From: Gymnogyps californianus
Taxonomy: Eukaryota; Chordata; Aves; Accipitriformes; Cathartidae
Length of the DNA stretch: 64,000 nt
Direction of reading: 5' to 3'
Assembly: GCF_018139145.2 (NCBI RefSeq)
Contig: NC_059481.1
Location: forward strand, 16,914,368 to 16,978,367
Under the pieces are notes generated by a model. It ran no database searches, was not told the origin of the DNA, and was given only the letters and a program-made list of their open reading frames with translations. Shown here piece by piece: positions 14,246-27,846 of this stretch. The stretch's first letter is position 1. Each line of letters starts with the position of its first letter. The position numbers and the translations under genes are program-made.

Positions 14246-15893
14246 GTTAAGTGTCATGGTCAATCCACATGTTCAATATTGAAGGGCTCAAAAGAAAACT
14301 GACAGCACCAAAACTGCAACGGTAAGGAAGTGTGATAGTATCAGCTTGGCAGCTGCTTACCAATATTTGCACGTGCTTGTTCAAACAAAAGCCTCAAGAA
14401 GAGATGGTATGCCTTGTCTAGAAACCCTTTAAAATGACTACTCTACTATGTCACTATTCTTATTAGAAAAATGCCATACTCTTATCCCCCTTTCACCTGT
14501 AAAATAGTTAATTCTATTAAAATCCAGACTAGGAACTTTTCACTTCCGCATATTACCCTTCCTGCACACTGGCCCTCCTCCACACCCCTGATGCTTTCCC
14601 ACCCACACTGTGGTCCGTGAAAGACAGAAGCGATGCCGGCAGCAAAGCAGGCAAGGAGCGAGGCACAGTGCGGTAGCAAGGAGGGGAGAGCTCGTGTGAT
14701 TTTCAGAGATTATTGAGGAATCTCTGATGAAGCCTCTGGGTCCATCCTGTACTAAAGGGCCCCCAGCTTGTTTCTGGGTGCATTAACGCATGTGGTCTGT
14801 GGTTACAAAGCCCATTGGCACTTACTTAGTTCTGATCCATCTGAGCTCTTGCAAGGCAGGCTGAGTTCGCAGGCACTTCACAGCTGAAGCCACAATGCTG
14901 TTCGTCGCACATATATCACTGAGTGCACAACAGCAAAGCTCAGCGAATTGAACTGCATTTGTATTTTGTTTCCTTTATGTGCAGGATCATTTTTGCCAAG
15001 GCAGAAGGTAGCACAGGGTGCTGTTACAAGCCGTTTGTAGCTGCAGCAGATCTGCAGTTACGACATCAAGGTGGATGGCTGGAAACCACCAGCATGCAAC
15101 CATAGAGCATCTTTTACCCTGCAACCCCTTCAGCAGGTTGCCTGATTTGCTTTCATATAGCTCAACATTCCCTACCCGCCCCCGGCCCCCGCAACAAAAA
15201 GATTGTTTTCATTCAGTTGCTTCCCCCCCCCAAAGGCAGACACCTGCAACAATAAAGAGGCAGGTCATAGTAACGCTGAATACAAGTAGAAAAGCAAGGG
15301 ATGTTATTAAATAGCATTAGCACATGGCATAGATTTTGCCCAGTACCCAAACAGCCCAGTGCTTCTGTAACTCCCGAGTGCATGCTAGGGAAGGAAGCAA
15401 GCTTTCGCCACCAGCAAAAAGATTTCCAAAACAAGTCAGCAAATGTCCATACAACCTGCATTTCAAAGCCTGACATCAAATATAGCCTAAAATTAACTGA
15501 GCCTGCTACTGCTCTGCATTCACGCAGCAAAGTGAAATCCTGGCTGTGCCTCCATCCTCTCATGTGTTTCACACACGGGCTGGAGGTGGCCAGAGTGAGA
15601 CCTACTCATTATTTTCTCTGCAAAGTGCACTCCTCCCCGCTTTATCATTAATCAAGAGTTACAACCAGTCACCAAACTAGCACTGTGATGACTTCACTAC
15701 CAGCTGCTAGGCATCCTGGAAAAAAACAAAAACAAATTACATTAAGGCTACCGTCACTTACCAAATCCTACTACGTATACCGGGCAATTAGGCAACTTTG
15801 CTGACATATCTGCCAGTACTTTCCTTCATGGACTTACTGCATCTCTCCTCCCAACCATCCCCTGAAGCAAAGGATCTTTCGCCCAACAGAACA

Positions 15894-15913
15894 CCCTCCT
15901 CCTCCTCCTCCTC
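15894..15913. repeat. (TCC)n microsatellite
   Basis: About six CCT/TCC units lie in tandem. The tract is short enough to be either fixed or polymorphic. No coding context is evident. Confidence 0.85.
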
Positions 15914-16392
15914 ACCCACCCTAAGCAGGTACAGCAAAGTAGCTTTTTGCTCAGTGCAACGAGCAGTGAAGGAAAAAACAAGAAGTTAAAGCCGACCCTA
16001 ATCACCGGGGCACACCCTTCTTCCAGTGCACCTATAAACGACCACTTGTGCAACACTGCCTGAGCGTCAACAGGAGCTATAGGCGCTACCCAAGCACGCA
16101 CACAGTAATAAAGCGAAGGCACTACCCGCATTGCCACGTGCATGTAGGGTTTCCAAGTGCCTATCTACCCATCTACACCTATGCAAGTGGTGATTCACCT
16201 CTTGCAAACACGGCCCCGAACCATTTGGATCTCCCCTTTCCTGTATTCCCGCAGTTGTGGTTAATTTTCTGGTCAGACATCGCCTGCCTTCTTCAGGACT
16301 TGATCGTCATACTGCGCAGCACCAAATAGGGTTAGCTGGTAACAAAACAAAAAAATAAAAATAAAAAAAATAAAAACCCAAATAATATTTAC

Positions 16393-16455
16393 CTGGTGTT
16401 CCTGAGCTGGGAGGGACTCTTCAATGGCATGCATAGCCTTTTCAATACTTTACAG
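16393..16455 (-). other. Weak candidate minus-strand exon (donor ACCAG|GTAAAT)
   Basis: On the minus strand a CACCAG|GTAAAT donor ends the segment at 16393. Just upstream one frame reads SIEKAMHAIEESLPAQEHQ without a stop, with an in-frame stop directly before it. The nearest AG (in CCTGTAAAG) has only a mediocre pyrimidine tract. The strand agrees with the CpG-island donors. I do not recognise the peptide, and chance is the leading alternative. Confidence 0.15.
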
Positions 16456-18216
16456 GACCAGGAACGTTTTTGCTCTTTGCTTTGCTTCAGCTTGTGGTAA
16501 CACATTTGGTTACCATCTGACCCAGGACTTTTTTTTACTATGAGTGGGGGAAAAGGGACAAAGGAGCACATAGAGATGATGGCCACAGGGAGCACAATGC
16601 CAGTGCTGAAGTCTACCTGGCCAGCAGCCCATACCATCGGCACAAGCTGTCCTCGTAAACAGGCTTCGGGAGTTAGCTGGTTCCACAGTCCAGCCCCAGC
16701 TGCCGTCCCTGGGACCGTCCTGCACACGCAGGAACTTTTCCACGCACATGATCCACGCACACAGGGTGCACAGAGCAGCGGCACAGCATCAGGAGACCGA
16801 GGCTCTCAGAAGGCATCACCTCTCTGCACACAGAGTGCATCTTGCAGAGAGCACCGGAGGAGCCTTTCCCAGCCATGCACACATGCTCAGTAGTTTGCCC
16901 CTACAAGAAAGCTTTAATGCCACAGATTTAATCATCATCTACCTGCTGCACCAAGAGTGTAAATAAATCCCCTATTCAACAACATAGAGGAATAACCTTA
17001 GCAGCAAAAGTAGTGCTCTACAAACTATCATTTCTTGAGACAGATACCTGTCCCTAACTGTGCCCAGACTGACTGGCCCTCAGTCAGTGTCTAAATCACT
17101 GATCTAGTAGTCTGGTTTTAGGGCACCAGTTTGCTCAACACTTTGTTATTTTTTTATAAAGGGAAATGTTTTAAGGCAGGGACCATACCACAGTATTTAA
17201 TATTGTTCTTACCTTGGGTCAAATACCTTTATTCTCTGTGCTTTTCATTTGTTGATGCTTGAGTTATCTTTTTCAAGATAACGATTTTACTTTTGTTTCT
17301 TTTTTTCCCCTCCAGGTGCCCTGCCCTTAACAGCAGCAGACTTAAATCTAGACGTTATTCCACAGATAACATCTATTGCTAAACAACATTTTTCTGATCT
17401 ATACTTACAAAGTACTCCAACATACGCTCAATTAAAACGCTCACCATGACGTCTAAGGGCACATGCACTTTTTCCATAGCACATTCAGGACTAAAAAGAC
17501 AGATTTACGCCATGGAGAATGGTGACACACTGATGCCAATTTAACTTTTGTGTGCCCTACACACAAATAATAAGAAATAATATACTTCAGATAAATGAAC
17601 AAGTGATGGTATTTCTACAAACGACAGAAAACAAAGACAGCAGAACTTAATACCTGCCCAGAAATCTAAACAAACAATGGGTTTAGATTAAGAAAAGTAT
17701 TCCAAGATAATTACCACATCTTCCCTAATCTGTTTAACCTACTTCCTAGCAGTAGCAAATGCTCATTACATTGTTTCCCCCACCAAAAGAAAAATGTAAG
17801 GGGTGCAAGCGTACAGCATAAGCATTTAGCACTAGAGGTTGCTAGAGATCACAGATAACCCATCAGATCGTAATAAGTGATCAGTGTCACAGGTGAAGAA
17901 AGCCTGCTTCATTAAGAGCTACATCCTCACAGAAAATCTCTTCAACAGCCAGCTTGCGAAAGGCGAACAAATCTCACAGCTCTTAGTTCATCCAGTAAAG
18001 ACCTGACACTTAACAGTGCCAGGAAAAGATACAGCTAAGCTTTAGAGATGCTCTTCTGCAGGTAGCTGCTGAGTCTCCCCCATCAAGGGCTTTCAGTTCT
18101 GGTGAGGTTTTAACAACTGGTTTAAGCCAAACTCAAACAGTTGCCACCAAGAGGTGCTGTCCACCCCAAAGCTGCCACCATCCACAGGTCTGCTGCTGGC
18201 CGGATAAAGGGTCAGC

Positions 18217-18268
18217 TAGGCCAAGACTCACGTTTCTTCTGCTAGGCCGAGACTCACGTTTCTTCTGC
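18217..18268. repeat. Tandem duplication, 26-bp unit x 2
   Basis: Two adjacent 26-bp copies begin TAGGCC and contain GACTCACGTTTCTTCTGC. They differ at one position (CCAAGA versus CCGAGA), which points to recent replication slippage or unequal exchange. Confidence 0.95.
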
Positions 18269-21200
18269 CAGGTTAGTTTTCTGCTGGAGCGGATTGCCTG
18301 ATCCAGGAGAAGGTGCTGGAGCGCTGGGACCAGCACAAGGAAAGCCCCGGGCCTGCTCTTCGGGCAGTCCCGTACAGCCAGGCCTAAGCCAGCTGCAAAG
18401 ACATGTGTGCATGGTGGGGTGAGCCGGCTGAAGGGCCCAGGGCCTCTCCCCATGAGCACGCTCCCCAGGGACATAAGGGATGGGCTCTTTATTGACATCT
18501 AAATTCTTGGGGGTGACGCAAGATGAAGAGAGCTCCTGAGAACTTCAGGCGGACGAAGGACAGCCAGCAGAAGCCGATTAACTCCTAAGCAACAGAGATC
18601 TTTTCATGTAAACCTTCAGAGTGGCAATGGGCTAGCAGGTATGCATGTGATTAAGGAGGAATGGGAAAGGTGGGGTCAGACACAGAAATAGAGAAAAAAA
18701 AAAAGAAGTTTTTCCAGTGTTTCTACAGGAGGAGAACATCTACCTACTGATTTTATTTTTTTTATTTTAGGGTGAGAGGTTGTTTCTGTTTCTGGGCTTT
18801 TTTGAGATGACATTAGGGTCAGAAGAAAGCATTAGGATCATCCAAGTTCTATTGCTTCTGTTGCAGGCTGAAAGATTTCACCCCCATTTTCCCCTCAAGC
18901 CCAAGATTTCAGAATTAGGCCTGTCTCTAAACACTTACAGGAGCAATTCAAAGTTGGAGAACAAGCCCAATAACCATGAAAGATTTGTCTTCAGTAACTT
19001 TTCCACAGCTTGGACTACAGCTGGTTTTCCTTTGCAAATTCCACCTCTCAACTGCCAGAGCACTGCGAGGGGAAAGGAGCGAAGTGCTACAGTTGGAAAC
19101 AAAAGCTCAACAGGGAGATGCAGCAAAAGATCAAATCCAGTTTTGCTGCCAGCAAAACTCTGCTCACTAATGCACTGATCTAGCGCCTTCTGTGCTTCAC
19201 CAGAACACTTGAGTTTGGACTTTCTTTTTTCATCCTCAAGGCTACAGAACAAAGTTATGAGCCAACCAGGACTAAAAGGTTTCTCTGTACCTCTGGAACC
19301 AGCATTCTCTGACCTATTTTAAAAAACATTGAAGTCTCTGCTGGAAGTAAAAAACAGGTTCTTTATTTGAATCTTGCATGCCCCACCTGACCACGGTTCG
19401 CAGCTCCTCTGCTGGCCCCAACCATTCCTTAAGCAACCAAGGAAATTAAATACAAAATATTAAACAATGCGGAGGGTCAGACTTAAACCAACAAAGACAA
19501 GGAAATTGCAAGTTAAGCCTCCTGCTCTGCCCTTGATTCACCTTGTTTTGTTCAGCTACTGCTCTGTTCCCAGACCCTTCCTCTCTCCTAATGCCCGAGA
19601 GCAACAGGACAAAGAAAACAGCATGGTCTAAACATAGATGGCATTCGTTCCTATCAATTAGGCTGGGTTTTGATGTAAATCACAACAATTTCACCTGGTT
19701 TGGAACTTCACAAAGCCAGCGATGTTTTAACAATTTCTTGTACAGTTTGCATTATTCCAAGAAGGACAGAGTAAAAATGACCTGGGGCACCTGGAGGGGA
19801 AGACTCCCATCACCCAAGTTTACCTCTCTAAAAATTGGGCACAGTCTAAGTTGGTCATCTCCTCCCTGTCTACAGACCAGTTTGTTTTGGTGGTTTTAGG
19901 ATGGAAGAAGCATGCTCTGGGGGTGCCCGTCTTCTCCTTGCTTGCAGAGGTCTGCAGAACTAGCTTGGCTAGCACTTGCCTGAATTTTTAGCTGGCTGAC
20001 ATCAAACAAGATGGATCTCATCCTCCTCTAGTAATCATCAATCAGTTGCTAGGAAGTAAGCACTTGAGTCTCCAGGAGAGCCAAGTCCTCAATCCCCCGG
20101 TGCATTCAACATTGCTCAGCAAAGCGTGCAGTGGTTTAACACTAAGCAGGTCACCGAGGTCGGCGGCAATACTCATCTGGCTGGTATTAGATATGCGACC
20201 TAGCTCTCTGCTGCATTAGAAGGGCACAGTGCTCAGCCCCTTGCAGGACCAGGGCACAAGAAACGGAGAAGGAAGAGACCAGGAGCAGCACAGTCTGCTG
20301 CTTCCATGGCTACAGGAAATTTCATTTCCATTTTGCATAGAAGGTGCATGCACAGGTACGCTTACATTGCCTTAGAGCAGATTCAACTACATCTCAGTGC
20401 TTCCAAAGGGAATTTAAGCTAAATTTTGATAGAAAAGTCACCAAAGGTTTATTCAAAATTTTTATGGAAAGTAAGAAATCTGAACAGTTGCAGTTCACAA
20501 CGACAAAGGATCAGAAGTTTCATAAATCCAACCTGCAAGTTATTAAAATAATAATAAACATAAAGTGTGCAGTGTAAAAGGATAAATGCTATCACTGAGG
20601 AAAACACTGTCCTGGAGGCTATTATTTTTGCAGATATCAAAGCTATTGGAAATAAATGGGGGAAGAACTTGGGGTTTGGGTTTTTGTTTTGCTATTTCCC
20701 CGTACAAACAATCAGTGACTTAAAAATGCATCACAGTATCTTGAGTGAGATAAATATAGGCAAAACATAGGTATGTTTTGTTATATAGCTTTTTATGTAT
20801 CATCACAGAACAGTTATCCATCGAACAATGAAAGTCACACTCATCCACATGACAGCTACAGATTAGAACTCAACAGAAAATTTAAAGCGTAGAACTTGGA
20901 GTAGCTGAGGTAGGGTCACATTTGGGTATCAACAGTTTGTAAATCCACCTACACTATTCAAGTCCTGAAGCACTCGAGGTGGAAATACTGCAGTGTAACA
21001 AAAAGATTTACAAGAGAAAGATTCTTAGGGTCTTGTTTGTCACCCAAAATCCCATTACATCTGGTTTCTTATTTCCAGCAAGGCTCCTAGAGCAACAGTG
21101 CAAGAACATGCAGCACTGTTTGGCTGGTGGCCCAGGTGTGCTCCATGGTGATGGGGACCTTCTCTGACCAACATCTCCAAAACAAGGGGATGCAGCAGCA

Positions 21201-23405
21201 GGACAAACCTCACATTCCACTATCTTGCCCAAAGAAAAATAAAATGTGAATGATACTTATGTTCCCTTGAAGAAAGATTACAAGCTGCAATGGGGAAAAA
21301 GAAGCAGCACTGAAATGCTGGCAAGCTGACATTTTTCCTAATTAAAAAAAAAAAGCAATCTTTAAAATAAAGGCCTCCAAGATGGTCATTTTTCTTCACC
21401 AATAGCACATACTGTTTACAGTTATAGTCTATATTTGCAATGCTTTAGTAATGGATTAAAGACAAGTTTCATAAGCTTGTACAGAAATGCACTAAAGAGC
21501 ACTTCAAAATTCGTGCATTAAGAAAGCATATATTACGTAAAAGGGGAAACGTGGGCTAGATATCAAGTGCTGTTACAAGTTTAGGAAACACTAAAAGCAT
21601 CTTTTGTTCTCAATATACTATGGGAGGGACCCAACATAGGACACAACTGTTTAATTGGAAAAAATGCACATGCTCAAAGACTACAGCCTGTCTTCTGATC
21701 AGATGCAACTGATTACCATCACAGGGCTTCTCCGGAAGGTTTTAAAGAAGGGCCAAACTACCAACCCATCACTTTAAAATATAGTTCAAAAGATTGCTCC
21801 ATTTCTTCTTTACATTGTCTTTCAACAGGACAAATCATCTCATGGCACAGTGTAAAACTAAAATCTTCGAAAGATGAAAGACATAGACAAGAGTACCATT
21901 TTGGGGACTGAAGATGTGCAAAACATGCTGGTGAACTCTTGTGGGAAATATCTGCTTTACACAGGGAATGAGGTCCACTTTGAGAATCCAGCAGTGTCTT
22001 TGCTTTGCATTTCTTTTCTCAGCTGAATGTATTTCCCAAAACAATGCATTTCTCAATGCTTTCCAGCTGTAATTCAAACCCTCTCCCCTACTGCTGGATT
22101 TTACTCTTCCAGGAACATCTCACAATTCAGTCACTGGTAATAGGTCTTCCATCAGAAAACCATAGAGACATCCTTTATTAGTAGTACTATTTCCACAAGC
22201 ATCCAGGGTGTTAACAAGCAGCATATGCATAGGGATGAGCAGATGGAGGAAGATTATAAAAATGTTTGCTTGCTATGAAAGTCATCTTTAACTTCCCACG
22301 AGTACGATTCCACACACACACTTGCGGTAAGGCAGGTTGTATTATTCTCTTCTCTCTTGTCCAATAGTTGCTATTACTGGACCTGGCAAGGCAGCATGTG
22401 ACACAAAAATGCAGCTGCATTTTTTGCTTGGAAGCCTCTACAAGAGCCTGTGAGTCATAAGCCAAAAGGCCCACATAAAAGCAACAGAGAAGAATGCAGA
22501 TTCAGTCGTCTTTTTATTGTAAGCATGTGTCTTTACTGGATGGTCCGATGCACATAAATGACGAAAACGGAAGTCCTTCTGAAGTTATGAGAAGGGAAAA
22601 GTCCCTTCACTCAGGTAACTCAGGCTCCATCTGCCCAAGGCCACTTTAGAATGGAAAGACTAGCACTGACCACAGAGCATCTGAGCCACACAACATAATA
22701 CGTGCTGAGACGTGCCTCTGAGCTATGCTTTTCTAGAAGACTCAGGATAATGTGGGTTTTTTTGTTGTTTTGGTGGTTTTGGTTCTTTTTGTAGAATATC
22801 TCACTATAAGCCCAGGATACCCTCATCGTAGATGCATAACACTGAGCTCTCCTGCAACACTGTCTTGCAGTAAAACATCTCTCATCTGCGTCTTGCAGAT
22901 GAAGTTTACGATGCAACAATTTTGTCTCAGATGTGTCAAATTTCTCGATTAAAAATATGACATTTTACTACATTTGTTACTCTTACCTCTCAGGACTGAT
23001 CAAATGTTTCAACTTTTTTTTTTTTTTTTTTAAATGAAAGCAATCCAAACACACCCCCTTCCCACACTGCTTGGAGCGGGTATGATAAACACGAGACAGA
23101 AGGGAGCGTGAGAGCAATCTGGACTGTGGTCTGCAGAAGAATGTCTCAGGACTCCTCTTTATCACCAGCTCAGGGACACTGTCAGCAAGAAGCCGTTCCC
23201 ACACTACATCATGTTGTCTGCCTGCAAGCAGCAGCCCAGCACCGAGCCAGCTCAGCAGAAGCAGGCTGGAGGAGAGCAGTGGAAGGGGAAAAACAAGGCA
23301 CCAAGAATTACCCCTCAGTGAGGATAAACAGCATGAGTCCACTTTAGTTTCCATCCTCAGAAGATGTTTTATACTGGGTGGATGAAGCACGAGAAGAATG
23401 AACAC
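18269..23405. other. Non-coding stretch, no gene recognised
   Basis: No gene is visible. The region holds a poly-T run at 23014-23031, a T/G-rich low-complexity patch at about 22757-22795, and scattered short ORFs without splice context or known protein features. A segment near 22610-22685 (GCCCAAGGCC, then AGAATGGAAAGAC and AGCATCTGAG) weakly resembles a reverse-oriented MIR core. It is too decayed to call separately. Confidence 0.5.
23014..23031. repeat. Poly-T run (18 T)
   Basis: This is an uninterrupted run of 18 T. Read on the minus strand it is a poly-A tract, with no polyadenylation signal just upstream and no recognisable retrocopy. A minus-strand splice-donor-like CTGAGAG|GTAAGA lies about 25 bp beyond it. 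Confidence 0.9.
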
Positions 23406-23465
23406 TAAAAGGTATACAGAGGTAGCATTGCACAATAAAAGGTGTACAGAGGTAGCATTGCACAA
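23406..23465. repeat. Tandem duplication, 30-bp unit x 2
   Basis: Two adjacent 30-bp copies start TAAAAGGT and contain ACAGAGGTAGCATTGCACAA. They differ at one base (GTATAC versus GTGTAC). Because the unit is a multiple of three, a duplicated decapeptide appears in a short plus-strand ORF. That ORF has no other sign of being a gene. Confidence 0.95.
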
Positions 23466-24879
23466 TGCTGTTCATGCACCTACCAAAAGAGTGCTTGCTC
23501 TACTCGGTCCAGCTGCTGCATTAATATCTAACCCACCTTGCAAGAGATATCCTTTATGTCCTTTATTCCCCGAAACAGAAAGCTGGAAAGCCAGCGCCTT
23601 GTGTTTCTTCCCATTTGAAAGGGTCCCACCAGCAACCTAGCTCTCACACCCAGCTTCACTCCCGTTAAAAACTAGCTTTGATCACTGCTGTTGGCCACAC
23701 AAACTTACTCCACATTGGCATCCACGATGATTAACTACCACAGCAAGCATGTGTCCTACCTGTCAGGTACGCTACATTCCTGGTGAAGCGTTGCTGTTAC
23801 AAGGCAATGCGAAGCAGAGGCAAGAACTAGAAGGAAAGTACCATAAGGCATCCAGAAAATCCTTACCAATTTTTGATGGAGAATTTTCCAGCCCTTTCTG
23901 AACTGAAGTGGCAGGAAGAAAGAACACTAAATATAACCCCATGCCTTCACGCAGCAATGAGGGGAAACACGAGCAACAAGAGGAAACTTTCTCAAACAAA
24001 TGTCACAGCTTAAATGGAAAGGATGAGCATCCAGGTTGTTGATGTTCAGACAACAGTCATGTGTAGTAGGATTGAGAAAGGTGCTCAGCACGTTCAAAAA
24101 ATTCAAAGAGTATGTTCAAACACAGTAAAGAAATACAGATCTATCCCAAGACAGACACGATCACAGCAGCTTAAGGAGCATACCTTGAAAATGCGTAGGA
24201 TTCATTAAGTTGCTGTCTTGTAACTTTCGCTCAGTTTGAGGACCCAACTCTGTTCAATCTCCAGTGAGAGCCGCTCACTTTCACTTCATGTGAAGTGGTT
24301 CCCCACCTCCAACTTATCACCCTCCTAGAAGTACTGTGAGGGAAAGGTATAAAGGCTGATGTTGCATCCTTGGGTCTGACAGGTCCCACGGGAGGTCTTG
24401 TTCAGGAGCAGAAACTCCGATTCCTCCGTGAAAAGGCAACTCCCAGCAAGTTCATTCTGATTCCACCACCCTCCCGTATTTGTATAATGGGGCTTTGTTA
24501 CTCCTGTGCATTCGAAGTCACGGACAAAGTCAAGAACCACTGGCAATGCTCAACGAGCCGTGCTTTGGTTGGTTAGATATTATAACACCAAGGTACCTAA
24601 AACTAGCCTTTTGGGCACTCTGTGCCAGGCAGCCCACAAACACTACACAGACACACTGCTGGGTCTTGAAAGACATCACAATCTTTGCCCATGCTCTTTA
24701 TTACCCTTCAGGAAACGACAGGCTCATTTTCCAGAGTGATAAAGTCCAGTGAATTCTTCCTAAACTGGATGGAAATCTGAAAGCCTAACAGACATAAATT
24801 GTGCATTATCTGTATTACTGAGCCAGTCTTACACAAATAAATACATCTAAATTAGACTACAATCTGCAAATCCTCCTCC

Positions 24880-24930
24880 ATGTGAATAGCAGCTCTGACT
24901 TTAGTGGGGCTACTCCCGAAAGTCAAGGAA
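24880..24930. repeat. Possible ancient amniote interspersed repeat remnant
   Basis: AGCTCTGACTTTAGTGGGGC followed by TACTCCCG resembles the phrase 'TTGACTTCAGTGGGACTACTCACG', found in very old repeats of turtles, crocodilians and birds. A related phrase occurs at 38648-38702. The assignment rests on phrase resemblance only. Confidence 0.3.
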
Positions 24931-27228
24931 AGAGGGGTCTTCTCTTTTGTATTATGTAAACCATGGGTGAATTAAATTCCTCCCACACAAAGCTCTCACA
25001 TAATCCCTGCTGCAGCTTGCTCCTGGCTCATAGGTTGAATATTCATCCCCACACAGCTTCAAAAGGTGTATGCTTTTCAGCATCAGTCGGGCACTTTTTT
25101 CTTTTTTAAAATGAGGAATGCACTGTGAATTGAAAGAAGGGGGGAGTTTGCATTCCTTGTAATGCAACAACAAGATTTACGTCCCTTGCAATTAAAAAAA
25201 ATTATAGTCCAAGAGCACAGCTAAAACCTTAAAAGGACTAAATATAGAGAGAGACCTGGAAGATTACTCCTTACCACCATCTCCAACACTAATATTTCTT
25301 TCAAGCCTAGGGCTCTAGGTAGCAATTGTGCATCAAGGCCATGTTCTTGCCTGGACAAGTTTATTTGCTGCATGTTTTTAGTAACACACAGAACACACAT
25401 CTTAGAAGGTCACGGCAGCACAGAAGCTAAGCATAAAAGCTAACAGCCATCAGGAAAGAACATCGACTTTTCCAGTATTATCCATAAATGTCAGCAAAAA
25501 TCATTCTGCAACACTATTTGTGCCTAAAACCTACACCCCATCTGTCTGCAAGAGGACTTCTCACCTGGCATCAATATCACATAAAAAATGGACAACGCAC
25601 AAGGGGTCACATTTGCACATATCTTCCTTATCCTCTCTATAGGACTTGATTTTTAAAGTTGCTCAAATAGCCCCAACACTGCACATTAAAATGGAGAAGT
25701 CATTGAATGACACCAGCAGCCTCCCAACACACTCTCCAGCCTCGAGATGCCGAACACCTTGTTCACCCCTTTACCCAGGGCTCAGGAAGAAGCTGGGAGA
25801 GACAGCAAGCGGCAGAAGCCGCGGAGCACGGCAGTGCTTCTGCAAGGGAGGGAGATCCTGCAATCACCAGACAACTCCTGCCCCTCCACAAAAGTCCAAT
25901 TCAGCTCTATAAATACACCAGCTGGATGGAAGCACAAACACACCCATGATTTCACTGGGGAGGGAGAGGTTACAGCATAAGTCAGCTTTGTCTTAGGAGG
26001 CCACATTGACAAATGTCACTCCAGAGCCCCCAAGTGAGTGGCACTTCAACCACCCCATGGTGCAATATGAACCTAAGTTTAGGAGAAACTATAGATGCAA
26101 TCAAGTCACAGAAATACCAACAAGCAAGCTCTATAGTTCTTATATTAATCCCTTTTTCCTTTGCTTTTATGCATTTATTTTAAAATATCAACCTGTGCAG
26201 TACACAGAGCAACGGGCAGGCTTCATGGATGCTTTGATTAAATGCTGGTAACTTATTCCTTTAAGTATATGACGTTTAATTAAAATAAAACAGATTAAAC
26301 AAAATCGGTTTGTTAGTCAGAGCAAGGTCAGCTGATATAAATAAAGGGACTGCAGTCTTAACAGATTTTTCTTATTGCATTGCAATGGCTTGAATACTTC
26401 ATTTCATTATGTAAATGTACGGAGGTCACGAGCAAGCCAGCATTCAAATAAAAATTGTTCCAAGTTACTAAACGTATCCCAGGTTCTTGTAATTCCTCAT
26501 GCAAATAAAGAGCAGCAAATGTTTATCCCTCCATTTCCCCCAGCATTACTGGTTTACACTCCCGTAGCTGAGGCAACCACACCACGCCAAGCGGCTCAGT
26601 GCCTTTCAGAAAGGTTAACTTCTTAAATGGGCATAAACAGCAAAAGTTCAGCTCCAGACGACTAAGTTGAATGGCGGACACACAACTCATGGGCTTGGGC
26701 ACAGCACAGGAGATCATGGGATGACCTCCTCATTGAGATCATCTCCCCACCTAAAACTCCACTCACAGCAGGGTCAGCTCCGACTTTCATAGATTACCCA
26801 AGGTTTGGTTTGTTTGCGGAATGTCATTCCTTGATAAACAAACTGCAGGAAAAAAGAAATAAGAAAAAAGGTGGTAACGACTGGCTGGAAAGACGACAGG
26901 AAGGAGCACAGCAACAAGCGCTAAAGGCATCCAGAACAAAATTTTATGTGCTGACAACGTTCATGACACCTCGCAGCATTGCCAGGAGCTGAGGAATACT
27001 TTAAATTTGCAAAAAATGTCAACTCTCCAGGTCCTGCTACACATTCAGCTTAATCTCACCCCAGGAAGACAATGGCAATTCAAGTTTAGATCTTCCAAGA
27101 GACTGCAACTCCAAGACTCCTAGGGATGCTGGATACAACTAAGCATAAAAAAAAACCCCAACCATTTAGCTTCATAACACACACCAATTTAACAAGCGCT
27201 AACTAGTTTAACTAAAATTGCACAACCA

Positions 27229-27258
27229 ACTTCCTCCTTCCTTTCCTTCCTCTCCCAC
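27229..27258. repeat. Polypyrimidine (CTTCC-rich) tract
   Basis: This is about 30 bases of nearly pure C/T (CTTCCTCCTTCCTTTCCTTC-type). Such tracts arise as decayed microsatellites and can adopt unusual structures. No gene context is evident. Confidence 0.7.
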
Positions 27259-27846
27259 CCCTGGGAAAAGATGTGAAATACAAGTTAATGCCGCAGTAGG
27301 CACATATTAATAGTGACTGAAACCACTTAACCATCTATTCTCCTTTCCCTTCCCCTCATTTTTATTTTAAGAAAATGCACATAATCCCCCAAGAAGGGTT
27401 CCAGCGTAACAAAATTTGTCCTCCTTTGCTAGACTGAGTATAGACCTAATTTAGGATTAAGTGCAACTCAACACATACCTTATTTCAAGCCACAAATATC
27501 CAAGATTCAGAGATGCTGAGGGAATCGGCTGACAGGGCCACACAAAAAAATGAAATTCTTCCGTATCATCCACGTAGCAAGCTCATCGCACAAGGGTAAT
27601 GGCAAATAGCTGAACCAGAGTATGCAGCAACTTGACAGAGACTATTCATGCACATTTTCAGGGACCTGCCGAACACTTCAGCTTTCACAAGAAAAACCTT
27701 GTGTTCTGTAACTCAGCTCTACTCCATTTCACTTTACTCAAAGTGTGACCAATGTTAGGAGCCTGATCAAATTCCTTGCTTTATCCATGCCTGAATTAAG
27801 TGAGGGGGAAGCAGACCAAGTTAAATGAGCTTTTCTTTTTTTTTAG

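Larger units (their letters stand above)
12691..18215. other. Non-coding stretch with ancient repeat remnants and simple repeats
   Basis: Apart from the listed MIR-like remnants and one weak exon candidate at 16.4 kb, I see no gene. Simple sequences include a 9-C run at 15223-15231, a (TCC)n tract at 15894-15913 and an A-rich AAAATA-type tract at about 16347-16378. A GC-richer patch at 16540-16890 gives overlapping ORFs on both strands, none with recognisable protein features. Confidence 0.5.
23466..27846. other. Non-coding stretch, no gene recognised
   Basis: No gene is recognised. The stretch contains a possible ancient repeat at 24880-24930 and a polypyrimidine tract at about 27229-27258. 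Several short ORFs around 25.65-26.0 kb overlap on both strands and look like chance readings. Confidence 0.5.

Noticed and set aside
14343..14410. Minus-strand donor AATATTG|GTAAGC with an open frame
   Set aside because: No pyrimidine-rich acceptor upstream, and it sits beside an ancient repeat remnant.
15762..15830. Minus-strand donor GATTTG|GTAAGT
   Set aside because: All frames upstream contain stops within about 25 codons and no convincing acceptor is present. A UTR exon cannot be excluded but is unsupported.
17290..17330. Plus-strand acceptor-like TTTCTTTTTTTCCCCTCCAG
   Set aside because: The downstream sequence has early stops in all frames and no matching donor.
22987..23031. Minus-strand donor CTGAGAG|GTAAGA near 22987
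   Set aside because: The upstream side is an 18-base poly-A run with no nearby acceptor, so an exon is implausible.
24183..24240. Minus-strand donor TTTTCAAG|GTATGC with about 20 open codons
   Set aside because: An in-frame stop lies directly upstream and the only AG nearby has no pyrimidine tract. The signal is no better than chance in 57 kb.
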